Part shown: positions 18,501 through 25,829 of the stretch, one piece after another
How the letters are laid out: each line of letters begins with the position of its first letter
Numbering within the stretch: position 1 is the first letter of the stretch
Source: Sphingobacteriaceae bacterium UBA2059
Lineage (GTDB): Bacteria; Bacteroidota; Bacteroidia; Sphingobacteriales; Sphingobacteriaceae
DNA length: 33,575 bases
Assembly: GCA_002332615.1 (NCBI GenBank)
Contig: DDAL01000004.1
Coordinates: forward strand, 1-33,575
Direction: 5' to 3'
The notes under the pieces: model-generated
What the model was told of the DNA's origin: nothing
Databases searched by the model: none
The model's input: the letters and a program-made list of their open reading frames with translations, nothing else
Translations under genes and position numbers: made by a program

Positions 18501-19903
18501 GAAAACAGGGGCAGATACACAATCAGAATAATAATCTCACCAAACGCCGCACTGTTCCTTATCCGGGATGCAGCACCATACACCTCCCCGTCCATTTGTT
18601 TCTGACTAAGCTTCAGAGTACCCGCGCCGGCAAAGCTACTGCCGCTTATCCGGTGAACAATGCTCTCCACAATAATAACCGCCCCATCTACTATCAGGCC
18701 AAAGTCTATAGCGCCCAGGCTCATCAAATTGCCCGATACGCCAAACAGCCGCATCATCGAAAGAGCAAACAGCATGGCCAGCGGTATTACCGAAGCAACC
18801 ACCAGTCCTGCCCGCAGGTTTCCAAGCAAAAGCACGAGCACAAAAACCACAATAAGGCCACCCTCAATAAGGTTCTTTTTAACGGTGCTCATGGCCCGCC
18901 CCACCAACTCGGTCCGGTCAATAAACGGCTCAATAATCACCCCCTCGGGCAAAGACTTCTGAATCTGCGCCATCTTAGCCTTCACATCCTTAATCACCTC
19001 ATTAAAGTTTTCGCCCTTTAGCATCAGTGTAATTCCCGCCACAACCTCGCCTTCGCCATTGCGCGTTACCGCTCCATACCTGGTAGCGCTGCCATACTGT
19101 GCGGTGGCCACGTCGCGTATAAGCACAGGCACTCCGCTTACATTAGAAACAACAATCTTCTCAATATCCGCCAGGGTCTTCACCTGTCCGAGCCCTCGTA
19201 TGAAATAGGCACTGTTTTGCTGCTCTATATACGAACCGCCGGTATTCGCGTTGTTCTTCTCCAAAGCATTATAAATATCCGTAACCGACAGGTTAAAACT
19301 GTTCAGCTTATCAACATTTACCGCAATTTCATACTGCTTCACATAGCCTCCCCAGGCACTTACTTCTGCAAGCCCTTTGGTATTGGTAAGCTGTCTGCGT
19401 ACAATCCAGTCCTGTATTGTCCTGAGGTCGGTGGCGCTGTATTGCTTCTCAAAGCCCGGTTTGGTATGTACCACATAATGGTATATTTCGCCCAAGCCGG
19501 TAGTTACAGGCCCCAGCGACGGCCTGCCCATCCCCTGCGGAATCTGATCCTCGGCCTCCTTAAGCCGCTCGGTCACCTGCTGTCGCGCCCAGTAAATATC
19601 GGTTTCATCTTTAAAAACAAGCGTAATAAGAGAAATTCCAGAACGCGAAGTGGAACGTTTTTCGATAACACCGGCAATATTTCCAAGGGCAAACTCAACA
19701 GGATTGGTTATAAACTGCTCTACCTCCTGGGCGCCCAGGTTAGGCGCCTGTGTAATGATCTGAACCTGGTTATTTGTAATGTCCGGTACGGCATCAACAG
19801 GCAGCCTGAAAGCAGAGTAAATACCCCACACAATAAGCAGCAGTACACCTATACCTATTACCATCTTATTCCTTATGGAATAGAGAATAATTTTATCTAG
19901 CAT
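15521..19903 (-). CDS. czcA: CzcA-type heavy-metal RND pump fused to a TolC-family domain
   Basis: Proton-driven export of heavy metals from the periplasm or cytoplasm. Residues 1 to about 1040 are a complete HME-RND pump (start MLDKIILYSIRNK, FRLPVDAVPDITNNQVQI, two sets of helices). TM4 carries IDFGLIVDGAVIIVES with D400, D406 and E413, matching CzcA D402/D408/E415, which indicates divalent cations (Zn/Co/Cd) rather than Cu/Ag; CusA-type TM4 differs. After a basic linker (FERREKQRRLKLKGSK) comes a hydrophobic, signal-like segment (about 1046-1071, ending PFSFAQ) and then a TolC/CzcC-like domain of about 388 residues to 1460 with long coiled coils. The frame runs without a break through the junction. 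Fusions of this length occur in other Bacteroidota. First large gene of the operon, 72 bases after the DUF6660-like gene. Confidence 0.93.
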   Translation of the reverse strand: MLDKIILYSIRNKMVIGIGVLLLIVWGIYSAFRLPVDAVPDITNNQVQIITQAPNLGAQEVEQFITNPVEFALGNIAGVIEKRSTSRSGISLITLVFKDETDIYWARQQVTERLKEAEDQIPQGMGRPSLGPVTTGLGEIYHYVVHTKPGFEKQYSATDLRTIQDWIVRRQLTNTKGLAEVSAWGGYVKQYEIAVNVDKLNSFNLSVTDIYNALEKNNANTGGSYIEQQNSAYFIRGLGQVKTLADIEKIVVSNVSGVPVLIRDVATAQYGSATRYGAVTRNGEGEVVAGITLMLKGENFNEVIKDVKAKMAQIQKSLPEGVIIEPFIDRTELVGRAMSTVKKNLIEGGLIVVFVLVLLLGNLRAGLVVASVIPLAMLFALSMMRLFGVSGNLMSLGAIDFGLIVDGAVIIVESIVHRISGSSFAGAGTLKLSQKQMDGEVYGAASRIRNSAAFGEIIILIVYLPLFSLVGIEGKMFKPMAQTVSFAILGAFILSLTWVPMASALFLSKYTTHKETISDRIMGFFHRLYQPVLEAALGMKRTVVFIALMVFAMSMFVFSRMGGEFIPTLEEGDLAVEISLMQGVSLTRVIETFGKAEKILKDQFPEVKQAVTRIGSAEIPTDPMPIERGDMMLSMKPKEEWTSAASRAEIAEKMEKALAVLPGVTIEVTQPMQMRFNELMTGIRQDVAIKIFGDDMDLLSQKADEVARLIHDVPGVSEPAVEKVNGLPQIVVSYNRDKIAQYGLSVDEANAVLETAFAGRKAGVVYEGDQQFDLVVRLERGLREDIGNIENLYVSLPSGSQVPLSQIASIEIKDAPAQVSHEDGQRRIYVGFNVRGRDVESVVKEIEHKLGEGFKLPVGYFMTYGGQFQNLKEAKGRLALAVPAALLLILALLYITFRSVKETLLIFTAVPLSAIGGVFALALRGMPFSISAGVGFIALFGVAVLNGIVLIGYFNQLEEEGVTDIYERVIKGTYVRLRPVIMTACVASFGFLPMALSTSAGAEVQKPLATVVIGGLLTATLLTLFVLPALYILLFERREKQRRLKLKGSKSFTLLLATCLLWIFTAPFSFAQERLSLKQAIERGLENHPSLKAASAEAERAEVLTNTAFEPGRTELVLSQDPTSGGGGDNSVGLSQTFSLPSVYRAQRHVLESERLLASYTKEIVKNTLIRDISTAYYELAYSEQKIGLLKSLDSVYSRFDERASVRYRAGETSYLEKLSAQTRKKEVEMLRKQTEAELRSRQETLQMLVYTQQPVLASEGFQPLTYEVYADSAFSDHPLVLQYQGQVKLSENRRVLEQRRLLPDFRLDYSRQFVLKGFNPAGVEREYTPGTRIAAIQLGMSIPLLGGAQRARIKAAGLEQRQAQYTLLDAENRLRAEYREQLYEAQKQYEGLQFYQSTALNEASEMLRIAQFAFSKGEIGYVEHLQVLSQALNIRMQHLEALRLYNLSVVQLNYLKGRL

Positions 19904-19975
19904 AAAAATTTAAGAAAATTTAGTAAAACGTAGATGTAATTTACATCACCATAAATAGCATAAGGCTATAGCGTT

Positions 19976-20287
19976 TCACCCCAACCTGGGAGGCTGGAAA
20001 AGAGGAGACTTCTCGGAGAAATAATCTTTTTGAAAATAAAAGGCCAAAAGCGGTCCCGACGGAGCTGATACTTCTTCAACATGCATCAGCCAGGAACGCA
20101 CAAAGCCCGTACTGCATGAGCAGGAACAGAAAGGCGAACAAATTTCGGCATTGCAGCCGGCATGGTGGTCGGCGCCATGCGCGCTTAGTACCTCAACCGC
20201 ATCATTTACCGGCTCATACGCATCACTACAATACACCCCGCTCAGCAGAATAATGTAGAAGCTAAATATGAACCGCAGTATTTTCAT
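19976..20287 (-). CDS. Small Cys/His-rich exported protein, DUF6660-like
   Basis: A 103-residue protein with an N-terminal hydrophobic segment (about 5-20), a His pair (GADHHAG, H41-H42) and a cysteine cluster at C45, C50, C54, C56 and C58 (CSPFCSCSC), then a Pro-rich tail. It resembles the DUF6660 family, which sits upstream of czc-type operons in Bacteroidota; this is recognition by pattern and position, not a search. A periplasmic metal-binding or sensing role is inference. The start was put at the ATG giving MKILRF because a -7 element ends only six bases before it; the open frame reaches three codons further to a TTG, which would lie inside the promoter. Starts the efflux operon. Confidence 0.7.
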   Translation of the reverse strand: MKILRFIFSFYIILLSGVYCSDAYEPVNDAVEVLSAHGADHHAGCNAEICSPFCSCSCSTGFVRSWLMHVEEVSAPSGPLLAFYFQKDYFSEKSPLFQPPRLG

Positions 20288-20293
20288 CTGGTA

Positions 20294-20301
20294 CAAAGAT
20301 A
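20294..20301 (-). promoter_or_regulatory. -7 element of the metal-efflux operon, probable leaderless start
   Basis: TATCTTTG on the minus strand fits TAnnTTTG exactly. It ends six bases before the ATG at 20287, so transcription should begin at or next to the start codon. No TTG at the -33 position (TTT is found at N19), so an activator may be needed. No clear operator repeat was seen. Confidence 0.5.
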
Positions 20302-20365
20302 CAATACCTGCTCAAATCTTAAACCTATGGGGCTTTTAAATTAAGCAGGTATTCTATAACAGGTG

Positions 20366-20506
20366 CTAAAACTTAAAGTTAATACGCTTAAGCACTTTCG
20401 TTTCGTCGAAACTATCTACAGGCACGCCATACTCAGCAGCGATATCCCGCTTAAACCTTAGGTCATCTTCTGGACTGCCATTGCTTTTTTGCGTAAAAAG
20501 TTTCAA
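20366..20506 (-). CDS. Putative 46-residue protein with TTG start
   Basis: Reading on the minus strand from TTG (20506-20504) to TAG gives 46 residues, opening MKLFTQKSNGSPEDDLRFKR and closing DETKVLKRINFKF. The middle part (DLRFKRDIAAEYGVP) is charged and amphipathic, and its composition looks like protein rather than a random frame. AGGA lies eight bases before the TTG. TTG starts are also the only choice for two well-supported genes in this window (22072 and 28556). The frame has no ATG and is open back to a TGA just inside the end of the rRNA methyltransferase gene, 44 bases before it. No function is recognised. It may be co-transcribed with that gene. Confidence 0.45.
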   Translation of the reverse strand: MKLFTQKSNGSPEDDLRFKRDIAAEYGVPVDSFDETKVLKRINFKF

Positions 20507-20549
20507 AGCAAGTTCCTGCTGAAAGTATATATAAAAAGCGGGGCGGCTC

Positions 20550-21923
20550 TTAAAGCTCCGGTTTATCAGCCTTTTTCAATATCCTCAGATTTTTGGGATA
20601 GTGATTATTGCTTCGGCTGGGAAGTATTTTTGACCATCCCAGTGCATAGCTTTTATAGCACATCAACACCCAACCCTGAGGCATTTGGGATACATCTATA
20701 TCTTCTTTCCGCAGGTAGGCCAAAGCCTGTTCAAGCTCAAGTTCTACCCTGCTCACCTGAGTGCCCACAAGCAGACTCTGCGCCAGCTCATGCGAAGGCA
20801 CCAGTTTGCCTCCCATCACTTTACCTGCAAAAATACCGGCCTGCTTTAAATATAAGTGCTGCTGCAGGTATCTTACCTCGTTCAGCATTCCCTCAGGCAA
20901 AAGACTATACCCCTCGGCCAAAGGCAGGAAATCAACAGGCTGCGCGGTAAGCCACTGCTTAATACTGTTTATGTGCAAACTGTCAGCCTTAACCGGTTTT
21001 ATGCGCCCGGGCTGATTGGCCTGGCCGCCCTCTCGCTTCCTAAAGCAGCTTATAAAGAAACCTTCGCCTTTTATCCGGTGCGGGTAGAAGCGATAGCCAT
21101 AACAGCCATGCAGGGCTGAGCGTGTTTCAACTATCCCCCAATCGCTTTGAAGGGGTACAGGCAGAGATTCCAGCTTATAGGTGCTGCAAAGCCAGTCGGC
21201 TATTTGTTCATTTTCCTCGTCTGAATAAGAGCAGGTTGAATAAATAAGTACCCCTCCGTTTTTCAAAGCCGGCAAAGCGTCGGCAAGGATGCGCTGCTGG
21301 CGCTGGCTGCATAAGCCCACATTTGCTTCAGACCATTCGGCAATGGCATGAGGATCTTTCCTAAACATGCCCGAGCCCGAGCAGGGCGCATCAACAACCA
21401 TCAGATCAAAATAGGAGGCAATGCGGCCCACCTCTTTAGGATCATTATTGGTTACCACATTGTTAAGCACACCCCAGCGGGTCATATTATCGGCAAGCAC
21501 AGTAGCCCGGCTTTTTATAATTTCGTTAGATACCAGCAGGCTCTCTGCATTCAAAAGCGAGGCCAGATGAGTACTTTTACCACCAGGTGCAGCGCAGAGG
21601 TCCAGCACACGCAGACTATCAGCCAAATCAACCGTATGCCTAACGGCCTGTTCCAAAAACATGGATGAGGCCTCCTGCACATAATAACAGCCGGCATGAA
21701 ATAAAGGATCAGTACTGAAGGAAGGCCTGCTGGGCAGGTACCTGCCGGCAGTGCACCAGGCCACTGGCTCCTCGGAATCAAACACAGCGATAGGTTTAAA
21801 CGGATTAAGACGTACGGAAGTAAGTTGCCTGCTATCGGCATGCTCTTCAATAAAGGATCGTTCGTCTATATGGTATTTCTCCCGCAGAGTGCGCAGCAAA
21901 GGCGATGGAAGTATATTACTCAT
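20550..21923 (-). CDS. rRNA cytosine-C5 methyltransferase (RsmF/RsmB family, NOL1/NOP2/Sun)
   Basis: SAM-dependent enzyme forming m5C in rRNA. The 457-residue product has an N-terminal RNA-binding part (TSVRLNPFKP at about 35-44), the SAM motif DLCAAPGGKSTHLA (108-121), DAPCSGSGMFRKDP with the release/helper Cys181, and STCSYSDEENE with the catalytic Cys231. The C-terminal 130 residues look like the RsmF PUA-like domain, with LPSHELAQSLL-type sequence (VPSHELAQSLL), so RsmF is likelier than RsmB, which has an N-terminal NusB domain absent here. Divergent from the S41 protease gene. Confidence 0.9.
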   Translation of the reverse strand: MSNILPSPLLRTLREKYHIDERSFIEEHADSRQLTSVRLNPFKPIAVFDSEEPVAWCTAGRYLPSRPSFSTDPLFHAGCYYVQEASSMFLEQAVRHTVDLADSLRVLDLCAAPGGKSTHLASLLNAESLLVSNEIIKSRATVLADNMTRWGVLNNVVTNNDPKEVGRIASYFDLMVVDAPCSGSGMFRKDPHAIAEWSEANVGLCSQRQQRILADALPALKNGGVLIYSTCSYSDEENEQIADWLCSTYKLESLPVPLQSDWGIVETRSALHGCYGYRFYPHRIKGEGFFISCFRKREGGQANQPGRIKPVKADSLHINSIKQWLTAQPVDFLPLAEGYSLLPEGMLNEVRYLQQHLYLKQAGIFAGKVMGGKLVPSHELAQSLLVGTQVSRVELELEQALAYLRKEDIDVSQMPQGWVLMCYKSYALGWSKILPSRSNNHYPKNLRILKKADKPEL

Positions 21924-21940
21924 TAACTAAATGTATGCGT

Positions 21941-21948
21941 CAAATATA
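21941..21948 (-). promoter_or_regulatory. -7 element upstream of the rRNA methyltransferase gene
   Basis: TATATTTG on the minus strand is a full match to TAnnTTTG, 17 bases before the ATG. No TTG stands at the expected -33 distance, so this is a half-site only. Confidence 0.4.
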
Positions 21949-22058
21949 AAATTTAGCCTGTTTTTTTAAGGTCTTGTTTCTTTAATATTTTTAAGCCTTT
22001 ATGTTTTTATACTTTTATGATCGATAGCTACAATGCTTATAGTAAATTAGCACTGACT

Positions 22059-22067
22059 TATATTTTG
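22059..22067 (+). promoter_or_regulatory. Probable -7 element of the S41 protease gene, leaderless start
   Basis: TATATTTTG resembles TAnnTTTG with one extra base, and TTA stands 19 bases upstream. It ends four bases before the TTG start codon, so the transcript would start at or almost at the codon. Confidence 0.4.
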
Positions 22068-22071
22068 CACC

Positions 22072-23655
22072 TTGTCTACTAGAAAGAACTTACTTACCGC
22101 TGCCGGCTATGCAGGAGTACTCATCCTGGGTATGTTTCTGGGTCCTAAATTCCAAAAAGAAAATTCCAATTCGAAAAACGGATCTTTCATCCCCTTCCTC
22201 GGCGGTGGCCGCGAAGGTAAAATAGATCGCATACTCGACATAATAGATCAGCGCTATGTAGACACCATACGTACAGATTCTATACAGAAACGGGCAATAG
22301 GCGAAATAATAAAAAACCTCGACCCGCATTCGGCTTACTTACCTCCTATGGATGCTAAACAACTATCGGACGATCTGGATGGGAACTACGTGGGTATAGG
22401 CATTGAATATCATTTGCTTAATGATACCATGACCGTTATTTCTGTGCTTAAAGGCGGACCGGCTGAAAATGCGGGCCTTAAAAACGGCGATCAGATTCTG
22501 TCTATAGACGGGCAGCAACTTCGGCCCCGCAATAATAACAATGAGGAAATAAGGCGTAAAATAAGAGGCCGCAGCGGTACAAGTGTGCAGCTTGGTGTTA
22601 AGCGCCATGGACATAAAGCGCTCAAGACCCTTAGCGTGAAACGGGGAAGAGTAACTGTAAGCAGCCTGGATGCCGCTTATTTTGTAAATGCAAAAACAGC
22701 CTATATAAGCATTAGTAAGTTTGGCGGCGAAACCGTGAGCGATGTGGACCTTGCCCTTAAACGGATGAACAGGCAGGGAATGCAAAACCTTATAATGGAC
22801 CTGCGCGGAAACGGAGGTGGCTATCTTACTGCGGCCACTGCGCTGGCCGATCAGTTTTTGGGCGAAAAGAAACTGATTGTCTATACACAAGGGGCGCACG
22901 AGCCTCGCACCGATTACTTTGCCACCGGCGAAGGACTATTTGAAAAAGGCAGGCTGATACTACTTATTGATGAAGGTTCGGCTTCCGCAAGCGAAATTCT
23001 TGCCGGTGCTATACAAGACCTTGACCGCGGCCTGGTTATAGGAAGAAAGTCATTTGGCAAAGGGCTGGTGCAGGAGCAGTTTAACTTTGGCGACGGCTCG
23101 GCTCTTAACCTTACAGTAGCCCGGTATTATACCCCGCTTGGAAGGTCTATTCAAAGGCCCTATACCTATGGACGCCAGGCTTATTTCACTCAGATATACA
23201 CGCGTGATAGCACAACACAGCAAAGCACCGGGGGTCAGAAAACCTACAGAACTGCTTCCGGCCGCCTGTTGTATGGCGGCGGAGGTATAACACCTGATGT
23301 GCAGGTAGCCCGGGATACTTCTGGCTATAACCGTTTTTACTATAACCTCGTAAGAAAAGGGGCTTTGAACAGCTTTATCTATGGGTACATGGTTTACAAA
23401 AGCAAACCTCAATCCTTTAATGAGCTTACACAGAAAGAACTGGGACCCATCGAAGTGTCTGTACTGAAAGAGCAGGCTGCTCTAAAAGGCATAGCAGTAA
23501 GTCCGAAACAGCTTGCTGAAGCTCTTCCACGTATCAACACACAGATACAAGCGCAAATGGCTTATTACTTTTATGGCAAAGAAGCGTACTACCGTATACT
23601 CAATAGCACAGATGCAGTTGTTTTAACCGCTTTGAAGCAGCTGGAGGCAAACTAA
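22072..23655 (+). CDS. S41 C-terminal processing peptidase (CtpA/Prc type)
   Basis: Periplasmic serine protease with a PDZ domain that trims or degrades envelope proteins. The 527-residue product has an N-terminal anchor helix (about 8-24), a PDZ domain (about 105-195, with VGIGIEYH and GGPAENAGLKNGDQILSIDG), and the S41 core. The catalytic pair is Ser305 in EGSASASEI and Lys330 in SFGKGLVQ, 25 residues apart as in Escherichia coli Prc; the MDLRGNGGG loop is also present. The start is TTG: an in-frame TGA lies 18 bases upstream and no ATG lies between. The 3' end overlaps the convergent lipoprotein gene by four bases. Confidence 0.93.
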   Translation: MSTRKNLLTAAGYAGVLILGMFLGPKFQKENSNSKNGSFIPFLGGGREGKIDRILDIIDQRYVDTIRTDSIQKRAIGEIIKNLDPHSAYLPPMDAKQLSDDLDGNYVGIGIEYHLLNDTMTVISVLKGGPAENAGLKNGDQILSIDGQQLRPRNNNNEEIRRKIRGRSGTSVQLGVKRHGHKALKTLSVKRGRVTVSSLDAAYFVNAKTAYISISKFGGETVSDVDLALKRMNRQGMQNLIMDLRGNGGGYLTAATALADQFLGEKKLIVYTQGAHEPRTDYFATGEGLFEKGRLILLIDEGSASASEILAGAIQDLDRGLVIGRKSFGKGLVQEQFNFGDGSALNLTVARYYTPLGRSIQRPYTYGRQAYFTQIYTRDSTTQQSTGGQKTYRTASGRLLYGGGGITPDVQVARDTSGYNRFYYNLVRKGALNSFIYGYMVYKSKPQSFNELTQKELGPIEVSVLKEQAALKGIAVSPKQLAEALPRINTQIQAQMAYYFYGKEAYYRILNSTDAVVLTALKQLEAN

Positions 23656-23879
23656 GGAGCTTTTTCTTCAGGAACAGCCGCCGCCTTTAGTCCGGCAGTG
23701 TCCGAAGAGTGTATGCTTATGGCTGATGTATCTGAGCGCAGGGCAGACTCGATCATGGAGTCGGCAACTCGTATTGTTTCCAACGAATCTTCCGCATCTA
23801 AGCCTCCCCGGCCACCTGTACTCTGACAGCCTGAAGCCAAAATGACTATGACAAGAACCAGGTGAATTAGTTTTTTCAT
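23652..23879 (-). CDS. Small lipoprotein of unknown function
   Basis: 75-residue product opening MKKLIHLVLVIVILASGC, a short positively charged start, a hydrophobic core, and a lipobox-like ASGC with Cys18. The mature part is small and acidic/Ser-rich (DSLETIRVADSMIESALRS), with no known domain. The open frame extends 46 codons upstream, but that part runs into the der gene and lacks a signal peptide, so the internal ATG was chosen. It begins 13 bases after the der stop and is probably co-transcribed with der. The stop overlaps the S41 gene tail on the other strand. Confidence 0.65.
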   Translation of the reverse strand: MKKLIHLVLVIVILASGCQSTGGRGGLDAEDSLETIRVADSMIESALRSDTSAISIHSSDTAGLKAAAVPEEKAP

Positions 23880-23892
23880 CAATAAAAGCGCT

Positions 23893-25194
23893 CTATTTCT
23901 GACGAAAAAACACCTGCATAGGTACCCCTGTAAAATCGAAGTTCTCTCTAAGCTTGTTTTCAACAAAGCGCCTGTAAGGCTCTTTGATATACTGAGGAAG
24001 GTTACAGAAAAATGCAAACATGGGTGAGCTTCCGCTTATTTGAGTAATGTACTTTACTTTAATATACTTCCCTTTTGTAGAAGGTGGAGGAAATGCTTCT
24101 ATTATAGGGAGCATAACATCATTTAGCTTAGAAGTAGGTACCTTTTTAATCTTATTCTGATAAACCTGCGATGCTACCTCAACAGCTTTAAATATGCGCT
24201 GCTTTTCGGTTACTGATGTGAATACAATAGGCACGTCGGTAAACGGAGCCAGACGCTCCTTGATCTGATCTTCAAACTGTTTGGTAGATTTGTGGTCTTT
24301 CTCAATCATATCCCACTTGTTTGCCAGTATCACGATGCCTTTCTTGTTTTTTTCTGCAAGGTGAAAAATATTGATATCCTGTGATTCCAGCCCTTCCTGA
24401 GCATCAATCATAAGAATAACTACGTCAGCTTCTTCCAGCGCCTTAATGGTACGCATAACCGAGTAGAACTCTATATTCTCTTTTACCTTGGTTTTTTTGC
24501 GCAAGCCGGCAGTATCAATAAGCATAAACTCATGCCCGAACTGATTGTAGTGAATGTGAATCGAATCGCGCGTGGTACCGGCGATTGAGGTTACAATATT
24601 GCGCTCCTTACCAATAAGAGCATTGATAAGCGATGATTTGCCAACATTTGGCCGACCTACAATAGCGTATTTGGGCAACTGGGTCTCATCGGGCTCGATA
24701 TCGTTAAAATGCTTTACAACCTCGTCCAGCAGTTCGCCTGTTCCCGAACCTGTCATGGATGATATGGCGTAGAGTTCGCCCAGGCCAAGGCTATGAAACT
24801 CATGCACCTCGCCAAGCAGCTGCGTATTGTCAACCTTGTTGGCTACAACAAGAACCGGCTTGTTGCTCCTGCGAAGCACATCTGCAATGGCGTCGTCCAG
24901 ATCCGTAACACCAGTGGTAACATCTACCATAAACAGAATCACAGTGGACTCTTCAATGGCTATCAGCACCTGTTCGCGTATAGCGGCCTCAAACACGTCG
25001 TCAGAACCCGACACATACCCCCCGGTGTCAATAACCGTAAAGGGCTTTCCTACCCACTCGGCCACGCCGTAATGCCTGTCGCGGGTAACCCCGCTCATGT
25101 CATCAACAATGGCTTTTCTTGTCTCTGTCAGACGATTGTATAAAGTGGACTTTCCAACATTTGGACGTCCTATAATGGCGACTATATTACTCAT
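23893..25194 (-). CDS. der: Ribosome-assembly GTPase Der (EngA)
   Basis: Essential GTPase with two tandem G domains that helps 50S subunit maturation. The 433-residue product has the first G domain with GRPNVGKSTLYNRL (9-22), DTGGYV and NKVD, the second with GRPNVGKSSLINAL (about residue 180), DTAGLRKK and NKWD. A C-terminal KH-like domain follows (PPSTKGKYIKVKYITQ), with typical ending GVPMQVFFRQK. Length is normal for the family. Followed by a small lipoprotein gene. Confidence 0.97.
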   Translation of the reverse strand: MSNIVAIIGRPNVGKSTLYNRLTETRKAIVDDMSGVTRDRHYGVAEWVGKPFTVIDTGGYVSGSDDVFEAAIREQVLIAIEESTVILFMVDVTTGVTDLDDAIADVLRRSNKPVLVVANKVDNTQLLGEVHEFHSLGLGELYAISSMTGSGTGELLDEVVKHFNDIEPDETQLPKYAIVGRPNVGKSSLINALIGKERNIVTSIAGTTRDSIHIHYNQFGHEFMLIDTAGLRKKTKVKENIEFYSVMRTIKALEEADVVILMIDAQEGLESQDINIFHLAEKNKKGIVILANKWDMIEKDHKSTKQFEDQIKERLAPFTDVPIVFTSVTEKQRIFKAVEVASQVYQNKIKKVPTSKLNDVMLPIIEAFPPPSTKGKYIKVKYITQISGSSPMFAFFCNLPQYIKEPYRRFVENKLRENFDFTGVPMQVFFRQK

Positions 25195-25327
25195 GCGCTG
25201 TAAGTATACTGTTTTTCGGTGAAATGAGGAAAAAACCAGATTTGAAAGCGCAAAAACAGCGTCTTAAACAAGCAGCAAATCCGTGGATATTTTGCGGGAA
25301 TCCCAGCGTATCAGATTCGACTTTCCT

Positions 25328-25385
25328 GCATGATAGTCATGCTATGTAGCCATGATGTATCCACTAAAAACACGGCTACATCATG
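25328..25385. repeat. Cluster of overlapping palindromes
   Basis: Within the 265-base gap between der and the CoA-binding gene three inverted repeats are packed together. GCATGA-TAG-TCATGC spans 25328-25342. ATGTAGCC (25344-25351) is matched by GGCTACAT (25374-25381). CATGATGTA (25351-25359) is matched by TACATCATG (25377-25385). The last two use overlapping right arms and cannot form at once. CATCATGG recurs just after. There is no T-tract, so this is not a standard terminator; it might be a protein-binding site or a REP-like element. The rest of the gap holds nothing I recognise. Confidence 0.55.
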
Positions 25386-25459
25386 GGTTCATCATGGACG
25401 CATCACGGCATCGCCTCCTGCCTGATCCTTCGTTATTACGCCGCTGTATATACACTAAG

Positions 25460-25819
25460 CTAGTACTCGCCGGTAGACAGCATGACCAGAGTACAGGCTT
25501 CAATGGTTTCTATTCCTTTTCGTCTGGCCAGTTGTTCAAGCTCGGTGTTTTCGGTACCCGGATTAAAAATGATGCGTTTTGGATTTGTACCCAGAATATA
25601 ATCATATAAAGGCGGCTGATTGCGCGTGCCTACATACAGGGTTATGGTGTCTATGTCGGGGTGAAGCTGTTCGGGTTTTTCTATGGGCACTCCTTCTACC
25701 TCGCCTTTTTTAAGCCCTACGTTTACAATAGGATGTCCATAGCGGGTCAGCTTTTTTGCAGCCAAATAGGCATAACGGTCTGTATTGGGAGTGGCGCCCA
25801 GTATAAGCGTTTTCTTCAT
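25460..25819 (-). CDS. CoA-binding domain protein (YccU-like Rossmann fold)
   Basis: 119-residue single-domain protein of the CoA_binding_2 type. It opens MKKTLILGATPNTDRYAYLA, a beta strand with a glycine-rich turn, followed by GHPIVNVGLKKGEVEGVP and DTITLYVGTRNQPPLYDYIL. The C-terminus has IIFNPGTENTELEQLARRKG and EACTLVML with the conserved Cys. Members bind CoA, but their cellular role is unclear. It starts 10 bases after the flavoprotein stop and should share its transcript. Confidence 0.85.
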   Translation of the reverse strand: MKKTLILGATPNTDRYAYLAAKKLTRYGHPIVNVGLKKGEVEGVPIEKPEQLHPDIDTITLYVGTRNQPPLYDYILGTNPKRIIFNPGTENTELEQLARRKGIETIEACTLVMLSTGEY

Positions 25820-25829
25820 GCGTTTTTAA

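Noticed and set aside
25352..25609. Plus-strand frame of 85 codons over the palindrome cluster
   Set aside because: Most of it is antisense to the CoA-binding gene, and the remainder is made of inverted repeats.
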